Source: Nitrosospira multiformis (lineage in GTDB: Bacteria > Pseudomonadota > Gammaproteobacteria > Burkholderiales > Nitrosomonadaceae). Taken from it: a DNA stretch of 64,000 bases. The stretch covers positions 155,586 to 219,585 of the forward strand of contig JAFKJB010000012.1 of NCBI GenBank assembly GCA_017306155.1, written 5' to 3'. Of this stretch, positions 21,404 through 31,912 are shown piece by piece. The notes beneath the pieces were generated by a model that saw only the letters and a list, made by a program, of their open reading frames with translations, was not told the DNA's origin and did not search any database. The position numbers were made by a program, and so were the translations under genes. Each line of letters begins with the position of its first letter. The first letter of the stretch is position 1.

Positions 21404-23740
21404 TTAAAACTGATATGTCAGATTGGCACGATACATACGCGATTCAATCGGGTGGAAGACAAGACCATCCCTCGCCATGGCCGATGGACTCGTTTGGTAT
21501 CCGTAGTAGTATGCGATATCGAAGTTTTTAGCATTGAACAGATTCAATACATCGAGTTGGATTTTGAATCTTTTGGCCAGCTCATATCCGGTTGAGAGAT
21601 TGACGATCGTTGTGCTGTAGGGTTTGACAGGATTGTTGGTATCCACCGATACATTGCCGAAATGGCGCAGACGAAGCGTGGCAAACAGGTTATGGGGCAG
21701 ATTCAAGGTAGCGCCTGCGCTTATAGTGCGTCCCACAGCATTGGGAATGTGAAATCCATACGCCTGATTTGCAGGATCGCTAGCCTGATTCAGTTGAGCC
21801 TGATCATAGCGTGCATGAGTAAATGAGAAATCAGCGTCGAGGATCAGCCATTTGGAGGGTCTGTAAAAATTGGCCCACTCAATACCGTAGCGGGTACTGG
21901 CGCCACTCGTTTCCGTGGTGCCGGCATCTCCGCTAAATACAAGTTCCGATGCCGAATGCAAATACCAGATTGCCAGGGTGGACTTTAAACCTTCGATAGC
22001 TTCAGTACGGAAACCCACCTCCGCGCCTTTCGCACGCACAAGGCCATTGGCGGCCAATTGAGGCGCAAAATTATTGTTGCCGATTTGATTGGTATTTACA
22101 GTCGCGGTGACGCCGCGAGCATCGTTGGAATGGTAACCTTCACCGATATTAAAATAAATCTCGCTGTTATACCAGGGTCCTAGAATAACGCTGAGCTTGG
22201 GACTCACCAGTCCATCGGTCTTGTTGCCGGAATTTTGGGGAACGGTATAGGCATGTACATTGAAATTGAAGATGTCGCCACGTAGACCTGCAATAGTCCT
22301 GAGTTTGGGCAACCAGAATGTCTGATTTTGCAGATACAAACCGATACTGGTTTCTGTGACCTGATCCCTGCTTACATTGTGATAAACGACTCCCCGATTG
22401 GAATTATTCAGCAATACACGGTTCAAATCATTGCGGACCTGAATACCAAGCGTATTCTCCATGTCGAAACCAGCTATGTTGCTTAGCCAGCTTTGCTGTG
22501 CCCTGCCACCAAAGTAAATGCGGGACTCTCTTTGATTCACCTGGTCGCTGGGAATTATTCCGCCAGGAAGCACTATGTTGTCGGCGACCGAGTTGATGAA
22601 GCCACTGAAATCGGACGTGAGATCGAGACTGTACTTGACCAGATAAAATGAAGCCTCTCGGCGGTAGTTCTTTTCTTTTTGCCACCACTTACCATGAAGC
22701 GTATAGCGTCCGGTTTCTCCATTGTCGGTGGGATCTATGTTCCCAAAGCGGCTAATAAGACCTTCATTTACCGCAAATAGCGGAATCTGATTGGTCGGAC
22801 GCCATTTTGCGTGATACGCGTGAACTCCGATACTTGCGCCCCAATTACCCTTGTCGACACTGTACTTGAGCATGCCGTTGAATTTGAGAGCATGTTCAGG
22901 CAACACCCAAGGACCGTTATACGTATTCACGTCGATGGCGTAGAGCACATCGCCACTTCCTATCCTGTTTGAATTTGCCGCCACTCCTCGGTAAAAGCCG
23001 AAAGAACCGCCGGTGAACTTGGCAAAACCTTGGGGAAGCGAGTTGAAGGTAGTAATCTTGGCATGGCCAGCCGCGGAAAAATCTCCCTGATCTGCATAAT
23101 AGGGTCCCTTTCCATATTGAACATTATCTACCAATTCCGGGATCAGGCCATTGAGATCCATATAACCCTGACCATGAGCATGGCTGGGCAGATTGATTGG
23201 TACCCCGTCAATAAACGTGGCGAAATCGGTACCATGATCGAGGTTGAATCCGCGCAGAAAATATTGGTTGGCTTTTCCATCGCCGCTATGCTGAGTGGCA
23301 ATCATGCCGGGAATGAACTCTACCACTTCGGCGACGCGTGACAGTGCACGATTTTTAATCTGCGCCTGACCAATGAATCCTTGAGATGCAGATTGAGCTT
23401 CGCCAACAAGACTAGTCCCGCGCTCTTTGCCTAGTACCACCACTTCCTTGAGCTTGACCACAGGTTCCGCGGTTGCCTGGTTGTTCCGCAGTTTATCCGG
23501 ACGCATGGCATCCTGCGAGACGGTATCGGCGAGTTGAACAGTAGCAGATGAATCCTGTTTCTCTACTGGATCAACGCGCTCAGGCAGCATGCTGGATTTT
23601 ACCGATGCATCTGGAACTTCTTGCGCATAAACGTTGGTTCCGCTCGGGGAAAAAACCAGCAATGGTACGAGGATAGGCAGGGTTGATATCCCGGTGTTAC
23701 GCCAGGATGATATTCGCAACATTCTGCTGCGCCAAAGCAA
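21404..23740 (-). CDS. TonB-dependent outer-membrane receptor, possibly for metal
   Basis: Outer-membrane gated channel of 778 residues. An N-terminal export signal (LPILVPLLVFSPSGTNVYAQ) is followed by a spacer and the plug domain (VAEVVEFIPGMIATQHSGDG, NQYFLRGFNLDHGTDFATFI). The beta-barrel ends in aromatic Phe (RANLTYQF). The plug carries a His-rich stretch NLPSHAHGQGYMDLNGLIPE. No STN domain is present. It is adjacent to nikR and on the opposite strand, with the 3' ends converging. This arrangement suggests import of nickel or another metal chelate, but the substrate is not proven. ATGs at 23740 and 23722 are both possible starts. Confidence 0.85.
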   Translation of the reverse strand: MLWRSRMLRISSWRNTGISTLPILVPLLVFSPSGTNVYAQEVPDASVKSSMLPERVDPVEKQDSSATVQLADTVSQDAMRPDKLRNNQATAEPVVKLKEVVVLGKERGTSLVGEAQSASQGFIGQAQIKNRALSRVAEVVEFIPGMIATQHSGDGKANQYFLRGFNLDHGTDFATFIDGVPINLPSHAHGQGYMDLNGLIPELVDNVQYGKGPYYADQGDFSAAGHAKITTFNSLPQGFAKFTGGSFGFYRGVAANSNRIGSGDVLYAIDVNTYNGPWVLPEHALKFNGMLKYSVDKGNWGASIGVHAYHAKWRPTNQIPLFAVNEGLISRFGNIDPTDNGETGRYTLHGKWWQKEKNYRREASFYLVKYSLDLTSDFSGFINSVADNIVLPGGIIPSDQVNQRESRIYFGGRAQQSWLSNIAGFDMENTLGIQVRNDLNRVLLNNSNRGVVYHNVSRDQVTETSIGLYLQNQTFWLPKLRTIAGLRGDIFNFNVHAYTVPQNSGNKTDGLVSPKLSVILGPWYNSEIYFNIGEGYHSNDARGVTATVNTNQIGNNNFAPQLAANGLVRAKGAEVGFRTEAIEGLKSTLAIWYLHSASELVFSGDAGTTETSGASTRYGIEWANFYRPSKWLILDADFSFTHARYDQAQLNQASDPANQAYGFHIPNAVGRTISAGATLNLPHNLFATLRLRHFGNVSVDTNNPVKPYSTTIVNLSTGYELAKRFKIQLDVLNLFNAKNFDIAYYYGYQTSPSAMARDGLVFHPIESRMYRANLTYQF

Positions 23741-24003
23741 AAGAAGTTGTAGACATCATGAGGAAGATTATGGGAAAGAAAATAGCGAGGATATGGATTT
23801 TCGCTAAAAGTACATGCAAATAATGCGCATGTCTGTCGGGGAGTGCCGAAATGGCCAGTAGGAAACAAGTGAAGCCTCCGTCAGGATTTCCCTACATCAT
23901 CACAAATGTAAGCCTCCTTAGCCCCCTAGGCACTGCTGATGGTGGAAGCCTCTTTCAGCTTGATCAGTGAACCAGGGCGGTGCCGAAGAGATTTCGGGAA
24001 TTC

Positions 24004-24639
24004 CTATTCGAGCAGCTTATGCTCCGCCACGTAGCGGATCAGTTGCGCGTTGTTCTGCATGCCCATTTTTTCGAGGACGCGGGCTCGGTAGGTACTGATC
24101 GTTTTCGCGCTCAGTTTCAGCTTCTGGGAGATTTCGGTCAAGGATATTCCGACGGCGATGAGCTTGAGAACGTCGAACTCGCGATTGGAAAGGGTGGAGT
24201 GGCGTGGCATGGTGGAGGAGGGGCCCAGGCCGAACAGAAGTTTCTCGGCCAGTTTCGGATCTATGTATCTTCCCCCGTGTGCCAGCCGGCGGATTACCGA
24301 TATCAGCAGGTCAGTCGGACTGTTTTTTGTCAGATAGGCTGAAGTGCCAGCGCGTATCGCACGAATGGCGTACTCATCCTCATGATATGTGCTGAGCATC
24401 AGTACGCGATGCTTCGGATCCTCGTCCATGATCCGTTTGAGCACTTCGAGCCCGCTCATTCCCGGCATGCTGACGTCAAGCAAGGCGACATCCCATCCCC
24501 CCAGGCGCATTTTTTTCAAAGCATCAAGCCCATCGGTAGCTTCACCGACAACCACGATATCGGCTGTTTCGGCAAGAATGCGCCTCAGTCCGTCGCGGAA
24601 AAGGCGGTGGTCATCCGCCAGAAAAGTCTTAATGATCAA
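24004..24639 (-). CDS. Response regulator, NarL/FixJ family
   Basis: Two-component DNA-binding regulator. The 211 residues comprise a receiver domain with acidic pair D9/D10, phosphoacceptor D55 in ALLDVSMPGMSG and K105 in AYLTKNS. A LuxR-type helix-turn-helix follows (about 148-205), with LSNREFDVLKLIAVGISLTE and LKLSAKTISTYRARVLEKMG. The start overlaps the sensor kinase stop by 4 bases (ATGA), so the pair is cotranscribed. It resembles UvrY/GacA-type regulators. Target genes are unknown; the divergent porin-urease operon is the nearest candidate. Confidence 0.93.
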   Translation of the reverse strand: MIIKTFLADDHRLFRDGLRRILAETADIVVVGEATDGLDALKKMRLGGWDVALLDVSMPGMSGLEVLKRIMDEDPKHRVLMLSTYHEDEYAIRAIRAGTSAYLTKNSPTDLLISVIRRLAHGGRYIDPKLAEKLLFGLGPSSTMPRHSTLSNREFDVLKLIAVGISLTEISQKLKLSAKTISTYRARVLEKMGMQNNAQLIRYVAEHKLLE

Positions 24640-26714
24640 GCGCGCTCTCCTGAAAACTTTGGGAAGATATCTGCATCTGACTCGAGGCTCTCCACAGTAA
24701 TGGAGTCACAAAGGCTGGGTGCAATGTCAGAGGCAGCGCGATCATTCAAGCGCCCGTTTCGCCTCACCGGGATGGATACGCACACAGAAGTCCCCTGACC
24801 CGGCACACTTGTGATATTGATATCGCCTGCAAGCGCTGCTGCCCGTTCGCGCATTCCGACCAATCCAAACGACTTCTTTCTTTTTGCACTCTCAAGGTCG
24901 AATCCTCTGCCATTGTCGCAAACTTCAACAATGACGTTGCCTTCTCCCCGGGATACCCTGATCTCCACACGTCTTGCGCCCGAATGTCGCGTCACATTCG
25001 TCAGCGATTCCTGGACAATACGGAATATCGCAACGATCTGGTCTTCATCCAGATTCACCGGTTCCTCGGCCATTCGCAACTCACAGCTTATGCCGGTATG
25101 TTTCCTGAACTCGCTGGTCAGTTTTGCAAGAGTCGACTCGATTCCCAATCCGGGCGAAGCAGGACGCAAATGTTCCGCCACATCACGCACACTCTGGTTT
25201 GCTCTTTCGACAAGTTCGGCCATATTGTGTCTGATGGTTTCCAGTCGTTCGTTGCCATGATCCTTCACACTCTTCAACAGCGAGATTTCCAGGTGTAGCG
25301 CTGCCAGAAGCTGGCCGAGTTCATCATGGATCTCGCGCGCAATATATTTGCGATCTTCCTCCCGCATCCGCTCGAGGTGAGCGGTAAATTCTCGTATTGC
25401 TGCATCGCGTACCCGAAGCTCCTGCTCTATCAGGACTTGTGCCTCGGCCTGTTGATGCTCCAGCCAGCGTCCCAGGTCATCCCCGATCACGTTGATCAGA
25501 TTCTGTTCCTCCGGCAGCAGAAAAAACCGGTCCTCGCGATAAAACAGTTTTATCCAGCCACGTGCCTCACCGTAGACCATGATCTCTTTCTGCAATTCAT
25601 GCTTGTGATTTCTGGGCCACGGATCGGATATAAATTCCTTGCCATCCAGTTCGATCTTGACGCTGGCAAGATGCGGAAACTGCATTGCCGTGATGAGTTC
25701 AGTCGAGATTGTGCTGCATACTTCCTTCAGCGATGAGGATTCCATACCCCGCCTGATCGAATAAAAGCAGTTTATTTCCTTCAGACGCTCGCGCAGCGAT
25801 CCCTCGACTTGCCTGAGCTTGGTAATCTCATTTTCAATGGCTTCCGCCATGGAATTGAAGCCTGTCCCCAGCTCGGCGATTTCGTTGCGGGCGGAAATAT
25901 CACAACGGGTTGAATAATTGCCTTGCGCAATGCCGCTTACCTGGCGCCTGAGAGAATCGAGGGGGCGCAGAATATTGCGGCGTGTATAAAAAGTTGCAAG
26001 AGCCGCAAAGAACAGCGCAATGCTCAGCACGACCAGTATCAGCAGGATTTGCTGCTCGAACTTGAGCTGCAGATTGCTGAGCGTGGCACGGGTGCGCATG
26101 TCCAGCTCGAGCATGAACTGGTTGATGGGCGCCATGATTCTGATTTTCTCAGCCTCATAACGCTTGCCGAACAAGAGATCGATTGCAAAATTGCGCCGGG
26201 GAGGACATGGCACATTGAAATTCCCCTCCTGATCTTCGCACAGCCCTTTCACGGCGGCGAATGCCTGTTTTTCCAGATTGACGAGGTTGTCCGAGTTTTC
26301 CTGCGACTGCCGCAGCAGATTGAGTTCCCGTTCACTGAAACCTTCGCGGCGCATCAGTTCCATGAGGGAAACCGCATTTCCCTGTGCACCCGTGGCATCG
26401 GTATTTTCCAGGTGAGCATAGGCAATCGGGTAATCCCGGGGGCGCGGTCGTACGCCATTTCGGATGTCGAGTATTGCAAAAAAATTGTGTTCGTAAGCGG
26501 GATCGCCTGTTACCGCGTAGGTGCGAGCCATCCTGGTCAGATCCTCGGAACTTCGAAACAGCTCATTTGCCAGTTGTAGAGACCGGTGCTTCTGGCGCTC
26601 TGCCTCGGTAACGTCATCCAGCGTGTTTAACGCCCGAGAAGAAAGAAGTATGAGGACGGTGAGCACAAGCAGGATGGAAGCGAGATAAAAATTCGTGAAA
26701 AGGCCGATTCTCAT
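24636..26714 (-). CDS. Sensor histidine kinase, NarX-like (HAMP, GAF-like, HisKA_3)
   Basis: Membrane sensor kinase of 692 residues. The first membrane segment is at about 6-26, and a long helical periplasmic sensor at about 27-221 includes two cysteines (C159, C170). The second segment is at about 222-243, HAMP at about 244-296, a GAF-like cytoplasmic domain at about 310-420, and a coiled coil leads to the dimerisation helix with phospho-His H463 in REIHDELGQLLAALHLE. The HATPase domain has N573 in ESLTNVTRHSG, DNGRGF at 600 and GLVGMRERA. It pairs with the NarL-type regulator. It is divergent from the porin gene by about 250 bases. The signal is unknown. Confidence 0.92.
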   Translation of the reverse strand: MRIGLFTNFYLASILLVLTVLILLSSRALNTLDDVTEAERQKHRSLQLANELFRSSEDLTRMARTYAVTGDPAYEHNFFAILDIRNGVRPRPRDYPIAYAHLENTDATGAQGNAVSLMELMRREGFSERELNLLRQSQENSDNLVNLEKQAFAAVKGLCEDQEGNFNVPCPPRRNFAIDLLFGKRYEAEKIRIMAPINQFMLELDMRTRATLSNLQLKFEQQILLILVVLSIALFFAALATFYTRRNILRPLDSLRRQVSGIAQGNYSTRCDISARNEIAELGTGFNSMAEAIENEITKLRQVEGSLRERLKEINCFYSIRRGMESSSLKEVCSTISTELITAMQFPHLASVKIELDGKEFISDPWPRNHKHELQKEIMVYGEARGWIKLFYREDRFFLLPEEQNLINVIGDDLGRWLEHQQAEAQVLIEQELRVRDAAIREFTAHLERMREEDRKYIAREIHDELGQLLAALHLEISLLKSVKDHGNERLETIRHNMAELVERANQSVRDVAEHLRPASPGLGIESTLAKLTSEFRKHTGISCELRMAEEPVNLDEDQIVAIFRIVQESLTNVTRHSGARRVEIRVSRGEGNVIVEVCDNGRGFDLESAKRKKSFGLVGMRERAAALAGDINITSVPGQGTSVCVSIPVRRNGRLNDRAASDIAPSLCDSITVESLESDADIFPKFSGERA

Positions 26715-26921
26715 GTTTTTTCTATATGCTCTGGCTTATCAAATCGAGTTTTTTCCTCTCTCGCTTCTCATCAACCCTGTCTGCTTCGAAGCCTGTCCGC
26801 ACTGCTGCGCTTGCAGTCAGCGTCGAGCTGTAATAAATATCAGGAAATCTTCATACACGAAATTAATGAACTGTGGATATTTTCTAATGATCAATACTAA
26901 AAATTCCCGCATTATTGTGCA

Positions 26922-26939
26922 ACTCGATTCTTATCGAGT
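26922..26939. promoter_or_regulatory. Inverted repeat upstream of the porin gene
   Basis: ACTCGAT (26922-26928) and ATCGAGT (26933-26939) form a perfect 7-bp dyad with a 4-base spacer, 27 bases before the porin start. It could be an operator, for instance for the divergent NarL-type regulator, or a short mRNA hairpin. No biological evidence. Confidence 0.35.
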
Positions 26940-26966
26940 GACGATCATAAAAATAAATTTTTGGTA

Positions 26967-28319
26967 ATGGGAAACTTGAAGGAAAGAACAGACAGGGTAC
27001 GGAGCGATGAATGGGCGCCAGTCAGAGAGCGCTCGGGAAAAACCGTCCGCAAGCAACGGAAATTTTTCATTCTTGCCCGTGGCGTATTGCTTGCAGCATT
27101 GGTATTGATTACGGATTCCCTGTTCCTATCCTCGTTGGTGCAGGCAGCAGAAGTCACGCTTCCAAAAGGGCCAAAGTATGCAATCGACGAAACTAAATGG
27201 GTGACACTTGGAATGGGGTTTCGTGGAACCGGCCTATGGATGGAAAATCCCGCCACAGGTAATCTCAGGAGCGGTGATTTCAGCATCGATAATGCTCGTT
27301 TTTACTTGAATGGGCAGATACATCAATACCTCAAGTTCGAAGTCAATACGGAATGTTTTTTCTGCAACAACACCCATTCCGGTGATAATCCGAAGATGTC
27401 GTACAACATACTCGATGCGATTGGAAAATTTGAGCTCAACCGTTATTTCAACATCTGGGGTGGCCGTATGCTGGTGCCGACCGAACGGGGCGAACTGAGC
27501 GGTCCTTTTTTTCAATCAACACATGACGCTTTCAAGACACCTTTTTTCTCCCAGGATTTCAGCACCAAATTCGGCAGCGGTGGAGCTGGCCGCTATGGAC
27601 GCGACGATGGAGGCACATTCTGGGGAAGCCTTGAACCGGGTTTCATCAGGGGTACTCTGGGATATGCCGTCGGTGTCTACCGCGGAGTCCAGTCATCCCG
27701 CAGCGCTGGCCCCAATCAGGGCGACGACGTGTTATGGGCTGGCCGCTTCACTTATAACTTCCTGAATCCGGAAAAGAATCCAGGTTACTATACCAGCAGC
27801 ACATATTTTGGCAAGGCAGGAGATATTCTCGCGCTTGCTTTCGGCGCTTCATATCAGAAGAATGGCGCCGGCTCCTTTGCTCACCGAAGTGATTTCCTGG
27901 GGCTGGTCGGAGATGCTCTCTTTGAAAAAGTGCTACCCCGGAACATGGGTGTAATCACCGCAAATGGTGAATACAAGCAGTTTTATGCCAATTATTCGCC
28001 CGCGGCATTTCGTGATTCGGACTGTTTCTGTATGTTCGATGGCAAATCGTGGACCGTTACCGGACTTTATCTTTTGCCCATGAGGATCGGGATCGGCCAG
28101 TTTCAACCGTACGGCCGATTTACGAGTGTTCAGCCAAACAACAGCAGCAATCGAGAAGAAATTGAAGCGGGTGTCAACTATATCATTGATGGTTTCAACG
28201 CTCGAATTTCAGCGTACTATCAACACGGAGATCTAGCCACCAAACGGCTGAATTATGCGCCCGACGCGGCTGGCGAGAAGGTCGATGTATTCAAGCTGTC
28301 ATTTCAATTGCAAATGTAG
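26967..28319 (+). CDS. Outer-membrane porin-like beta-barrel preceding the urease operon
   Basis: Predicted outer-membrane channel resembling the OprO/OprP (phosphate-selective porin) group. A basic N-terminus and hydrophobic export signal (GVLLAALVLITDSLFLSSLV) are followed by alternating beta strands such as FSIDNARFYLNGQIHQYLKF, and the end KLSFQLQM. Two cysteine clusters, CFFC and CFC, are unusual for a porin. The start is uncertain: ATG at 26967 lacks a ribosome site. Only 80 bases separate it from ureD on the same strand, so it may share the urease transcript and admit urea or nickel complexes; this is inference from position. Confidence 0.75.
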   Translation: MGNLKERTDRVRSDEWAPVRERSGKTVRKQRKFFILARGVLLAALVLITDSLFLSSLVQAAEVTLPKGPKYAIDETKWVTLGMGFRGTGLWMENPATGNLRSGDFSIDNARFYLNGQIHQYLKFEVNTECFFCNNTHSGDNPKMSYNILDAIGKFELNRYFNIWGGRMLVPTERGELSGPFFQSTHDAFKTPFFSQDFSTKFGSGGAGRYGRDDGGTFWGSLEPGFIRGTLGYAVGVYRGVQSSRSAGPNQGDDVLWAGRFTYNFLNPEKNPGYYTSSTYFGKAGDILALAFGASYQKNGAGSFAHRSDFLGLVGDALFEKVLPRNMGVITANGEYKQFYANYSPAAFRDSDCFCMFDGKSWTVTGLYLLPMRIGIGQFQPYGRFTSVQPNNSSNREEIEAGVNYIIDGFNARISAYYQHGDLATKRLNYAPDAAGEKVDVFKLSFQLQM

Positions 28320-28399
28320 GCATTGCAGGTTGGGTTCGGGCAATCGGCTGTATTCGATTTTTCCAGGATGAGGCTTGAGGTAAAGGGAAGGAGACCCGT

Positions 28400-29386
28400 T
28401 TGGATTATTCTGGGAGCACTGCTTTGAAATCAGGTGCAAAAACGCATCCGGGCTCATGTGACGAGGATTCGATATCTTCGCCTGCCAGTATCGCTGCCCT
28501 GCACCAGCTGTCCACTCCTGACAATCCGCTGGATATGAAGATGAATCAGGCTCCCGATTCCGCATCGAGGGCGCGTCTGTGGCTGAAGTTTGCGGAGAAT
28601 TCCGGAACCACCCGCATGGTGGAGCGGGATCATCATGGCCCCCTGGTGGTGCAAAAACCTCTTTATCCCGAGGGGCATGGGGTATGCCAGGCTGTTGTCA
28701 TGCACCCGCCGGGGGGTGTGGTCGCAGGGGATGAGCTGGAAATACGAGTGCATGCCGGTCCGTCTGCTCATGGCCAGATCACCTCTCCCGGTGCGACAAA
28801 ATGGTACAAGTCCACCGGCCGTACTGCGCGCCAGGACGTTCATCTGCATGTGGAAGCGGGCGGCACGCTGGAGTGGATGCCGCAGGAAACGATTTTTTTC
28901 AATAATGCAAAAGTCATGCTCGATCATAAGATCGTGCTGGAGAAGGATTCGGTTTACATAGGCTGCGAGATTTTATGCTTTGGCCGTACGGCATTCGGGG
29001 AATCGTTCGATAGCGGCGAGGTGAGGCAGCGCACGAGTATCCGCCGGGAAGGGAAGCTGGCATGGTTTGAGCAGCTCCGGCTGACGGGCGGAAGCAGGTC
29101 GATGAATGGAAGACTTGCGCTTGCCGGCCATACCGTTTGCGCTACTTTTATCATGAGTGGCAAGCCCCTTCCAGCACAGGCGATCGATCTTGTACGGGAA
29201 GAGGCGGCGCGCATCGGTGGAGAATCGGGGCAGGTGGGTATTTCCCAATTCAAATCGCTGCTGGTAGCACGTTTCCTGGGGGATTCGAGCGAAGTGGCGA
29301 GACATGTGATGCTTTGCGTCTGGCGCGCCGTCCGCCCCATCACGCTTGGCCGGCCTGCGATCGTGCCGCGCAGCTGGAATACCTGA
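28400..29386 (+). CDS. ureD: Urease accessory protein UreD (UreH)
   Basis: Scaffold that binds apo-urease with UreF and UreG to insert nickel. The core begins RARLWLKFAENSGTTRMVER and includes the family hallmarks DHHGPLVVQKPLYPEGHG, HPPGGVVAGDELEI, TSPGATKWYKSTG and WMPQETIFFNNAKV. The TTG at 28400 has an excellent ribosome site (GGGAAGGAG at 28385-28393), giving 328 residues with about 55 residues before the conserved core. In-frame ATGs at 28535 and 28541 would give a family-typical length but lack such a site. First urease gene of ureDABCEFG. Confidence 0.93.
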   Translation: MDYSGSTALKSGAKTHPGSCDEDSISSPASIAALHQLSTPDNPLDMKMNQAPDSASRARLWLKFAENSGTTRMVERDHHGPLVVQKPLYPEGHGVCQAVVMHPPGGVVAGDELEIRVHAGPSAHGQITSPGATKWYKSTGRTARQDVHLHVEAGGTLEWMPQETIFFNNAKVMLDHKIVLEKDSVYIGCEILCFGRTAFGESFDSGEVRQRTSIRREGKLAWFEQLRLTGGSRSMNGRLALAGHTVCATFIMSGKPLPAQAIDLVREEAARIGGESGQVGISQFKSLLVARFLGDSSEVARHVMLCVWRAVRPITLGRPAIVPRSWNT

Positions 29387-29483
29387 TGCCATCCGTTCCA
29401 CAAGTTTTTTGGGAAAACAGGGTTTGGAAAAATCGCTGGAGGCATTTTTCAGCAACATCTGGGATTTTTAATGAGGAGATACA

Positions 29484-29786
29484 ATGGATCTGACACCGAG
29501 AGAGAAAGACAAACTCCAGATATTCACTGCTGGATTGCTCGCGGAAAGACGAAAGGCGCGTGGCCTGCGGCTCAATTATCCCGAAGCGGTCGCCCTGATT
29601 ACCTGTGCGATCCTGGAGGGCGCGCGTGACGGCAATACGGTGGCGGAACTGATGTCAGAGGGCCGCAAGGTTCTTACACGTGCCGATGTGATGGAAGGTG
29701 TGCCGGAAATGATTCCCGATATTCAGGTCGAGGCCACTTTCCCGGATGGGACCAAGCTTGTGACCGTCCATAATCCAATCGTATAA
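29484..29786 (+). CDS. ureA: Urease gamma subunit
   Basis: Small structural subunit of nickel urease, which hydrolyses urea to ammonia and carbamate. The 100 residues have the canonical [20 protein letters not shown] start and the blocks [20 protein letters not shown] and [14 protein letters not shown]. Preceded by GAGGAG at good spacing. Part of the ureDABCEFG operon. Confidence 0.97.
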   Translation: MDLTPREKDKLQIFTAGLLAERRKARGLRLNYPEAVALITCAILEGARDGNTVAELMSEGRKVLTRADVMEGVPEMIPDIQVEATFPDGTKLVTVHNPIV

Positions 29787-29808
29787 AGAGAAATCGTGGG
29801 AGATTAAA

Positions 29809-30150
29809 ATGGCAAAGACGGTAAGAAAGGCGAGAGATCCCCTCATACCAGGCGAGGTAACCACACAACCCGGCGAAATCGAACTCAATGCCGGCAGAAG
29901 AACGACAACGTTGAAGGTTGCAAATGGGGGAGACCGTCCCGTTCAAATCGGTTCCCATTTTCATTTTTACGAGGTCAATTCCGCGATGAAGTTCGATCGC
30001 GAAGCGGCGTACGGCATGCGCCTGAACATCATGGCCGGCACGGCCGTGCGTTTTGAACCGGGGCAGGAACGGACGGTCGAGCTGGTGGAACTGGCCGGCA
30101 ACCGGACTGTGTATGGGTTCAATCAGAAAGTGATGGGCAAGCTTAAATAG
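29809..30150 (+). CDS. ureB: Urease beta subunit
   Basis: Structural subunit of urease that frames the active-site entrance together with UreC. The 113 residues contain [38 protein letters not shown] and [18 protein letters not shown], all family hallmarks. The N-terminal extension [11 protein letters not shown] is slightly longer than common but not unusual. Starts 22 bases after ureA. Confidence 0.97.
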   Translation: MAKTVRKARDPLIPGEVTTQPGEIELNAGRRTTTLKVANGGDRPVQIGSHFHFYEVNSAMKFDREAAYGMRLNIMAGTAVRFEPGQERTVELVELAGNRTVYGFNQKVMGKLK

Positions 30151-30196
30151 ACCCTCCGGATAGACCCTCCGGATCGAAAAAGAAAGGAGCTAGAGA

Positions 30197-31903
30197 ATGA
30201 GTTTAAAGGTTTCCCGCCAGACTTACGCTGAATTGATGGGTCCCACGACTGGAGATCGTGTACGTCTGGCTGATACGGAATTGATGATCGAGATCGAGAA
30301 GGATTTCACCACTTATGGTGAGGAAGTGAAGTTCGGAGGGGGTAAGGTGATACGCGACGGCATGGGACAGTCGCAGCATAATCACGACCAGGTGATGGAT
30401 ACGGTCATCACCAATGCGGTAATTATCGACCACTGGGGCATCGTCAAGGCTGACGTTGGTTTAAAGGATGGTAAAATCGCCGGGATCGGCAAAGCAGGCA
30501 ATCCCGATATCCAGCCCAATATCACGATGTCGATCGGTGCGGCGACGGAAATCATAGCCGGTGAGAACATGATTCTGACCGCGGGCGGAATCGATGCCCA
30601 TATCCACTTCATCTCTCCTCAGCAGGCCGAAGATGCGATGATGAACGGCATCACTACGATGCTGGGAGGCGGCACTGGTCCGGCAGCGGGAACGGCCGCC
30701 ACGACCTGCACGCCCGGCCCCTGGCACATCCATTCCATGCTGCGGGCCTCGGACGGCCTGGTGATGAATACCGGTTTTTATGGCAAGGGGAATGTAAGCC
30801 TTCCGACCCCGCTCGATGAGCAGGTTCTTGCCGGCGCATGCGGCTTGAAGCTGCACGAAGACTGGGGCTCGACCTATGCAGCCATCGACAACTGCCTGAA
30901 TGTGGCGGACAAGTATGACGTCCAGGTTGCAATTCATACCGATACCATCAATGAGGGTGGGTATCTGGAAAATACCATTGCTGCCATGAAGGACCGGACC
31001 ATTCACACTTTCCATACGGAAGGGGCTGGAGGCGGGCACGCGCCGGACATCATCGCCGTCGTAGGTCAGGAAAATGTGCTGCCCTCATCCACCAATCCCA
31101 CCCGCCCCTATACGATCAACACGCTGGACGAACACCTCGACATGTTGATGGTATGCCATCACCTCCATGCCAACATCCCCGAAGATCTGGCTTTCGCCGA
31201 ATCACGCATCCGCAAGGAAACTATCGCGGCTGAGGATATTCTCCAGGACATGGGTGCAATTTCCATGATGTCCTCAGACTCGCAGGCCATGGGGCGCATC
31301 GGTGAAGTGGTTCTGCGCACCTGGCAAACCGCACACAAGATGAAAATACAGCGCGGAACCCTGCAGGAAGATACATCGAAGAATGATAATTTCCGCGTCA
31401 AACGCTACATTGCTAAATACACCATCAATCCAGCGATTACGCATGGCATCTCCCATGCCCTTGGTTCAGTCGAGGTGGGTAAATATGCTGATCTGGTGCT
31501 GTGGCGACCTGCATTTTTCGGCGTCAAGCCATCCGTGGTTCTGAAAGGCGGAATGATTGCAGCCGCCTTGATGGGTGATCCGAATGCCTCGATTCCCACC
31601 CCGCAACCCGTCCATTACCGCTACATGTTCGGAGGATATGGTGGCGGCATCAAGACTTCGTGCTTCACCTTCGTCTCTCAGGCAGCGCTGGCCGCAGGGC
31701 TGGTCGATCAACTGAAGCTGGACAAGAATCTGATCGGGGTCAAGGACACGCGCAATCTGCGCAAGAAGGACATGATTCACAATTCGGCAACCCCAAGGAT
31801 GGAGGTTGATCCTGAAACCTACGAAGTACGCGCTGATGGACAACTGCTGACTTGCGGGGCGGAGGATGTTCTGCCCATGGCGCAACGGTATTTCCTTTTT
31901 TAG
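30197..31903 (+). CDS. ureC: Urease alpha subunit (catalytic)
   Basis: Catalytic subunit that carries the two-nickel site. The 568 residues contain the nickel ligand HIH in [14 protein letters not shown], the carbamylated lysine in [12 protein letters not shown], ligand-region histidines in [12 protein letters not shown] and [14 protein letters not shown], and the mobile flap with catalytic His in [13 protein letters not shown]. The end QRYFLF is typical. GAAAGGAGC precedes the ATG. Active-site residues that can be recognised are all present, so the enzyme should be functional. Confidence 0.98.
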   Translation: MSLKVSRQTYAELMGPTTGDRVRLADTELMIEIEKDFTTYGEEVKFGGGKVIRDGMGQSQHNHDQVMDTVITNAVIIDHWGIVKADVGLKDGKIAGIGKAGNPDIQPNITMSIGAATEIIAGENMILTAGGIDAHIHFISPQQAEDAMMNGITTMLGGGTGPAAGTAATTCTPGPWHIHSMLRASDGLVMNTGFYGKGNVSLPTPLDEQVLAGACGLKLHEDWGSTYAAIDNCLNVADKYDVQVAIHTDTINEGGYLENTIAAMKDRTIHTFHTEGAGGGHAPDIIAVVGQENVLPSSTNPTRPYTINTLDEHLDMLMVCHHLHANIPEDLAFAESRIRKETIAAEDILQDMGAISMMSSDSQAMGRIGEVVLRTWQTAHKMKIQRGTLQEDTSKNDNFRVKRYIAKYTINPAITHGISHALGSVEVGKYADLVLWRPAFFGVKPSVVLKGGMIAAALMGDPNASIPTPQPVHYRYMFGGYGGGIKTSCFTFVSQAALAAGLVDQLKLDKNLIGVKDTRNLRKKDMIHNSATPRMEVDPETYEVRADGQLLTCGAEDVLPMAQRYFLF

Positions 31904-31912
31904 GGGTTGCGC

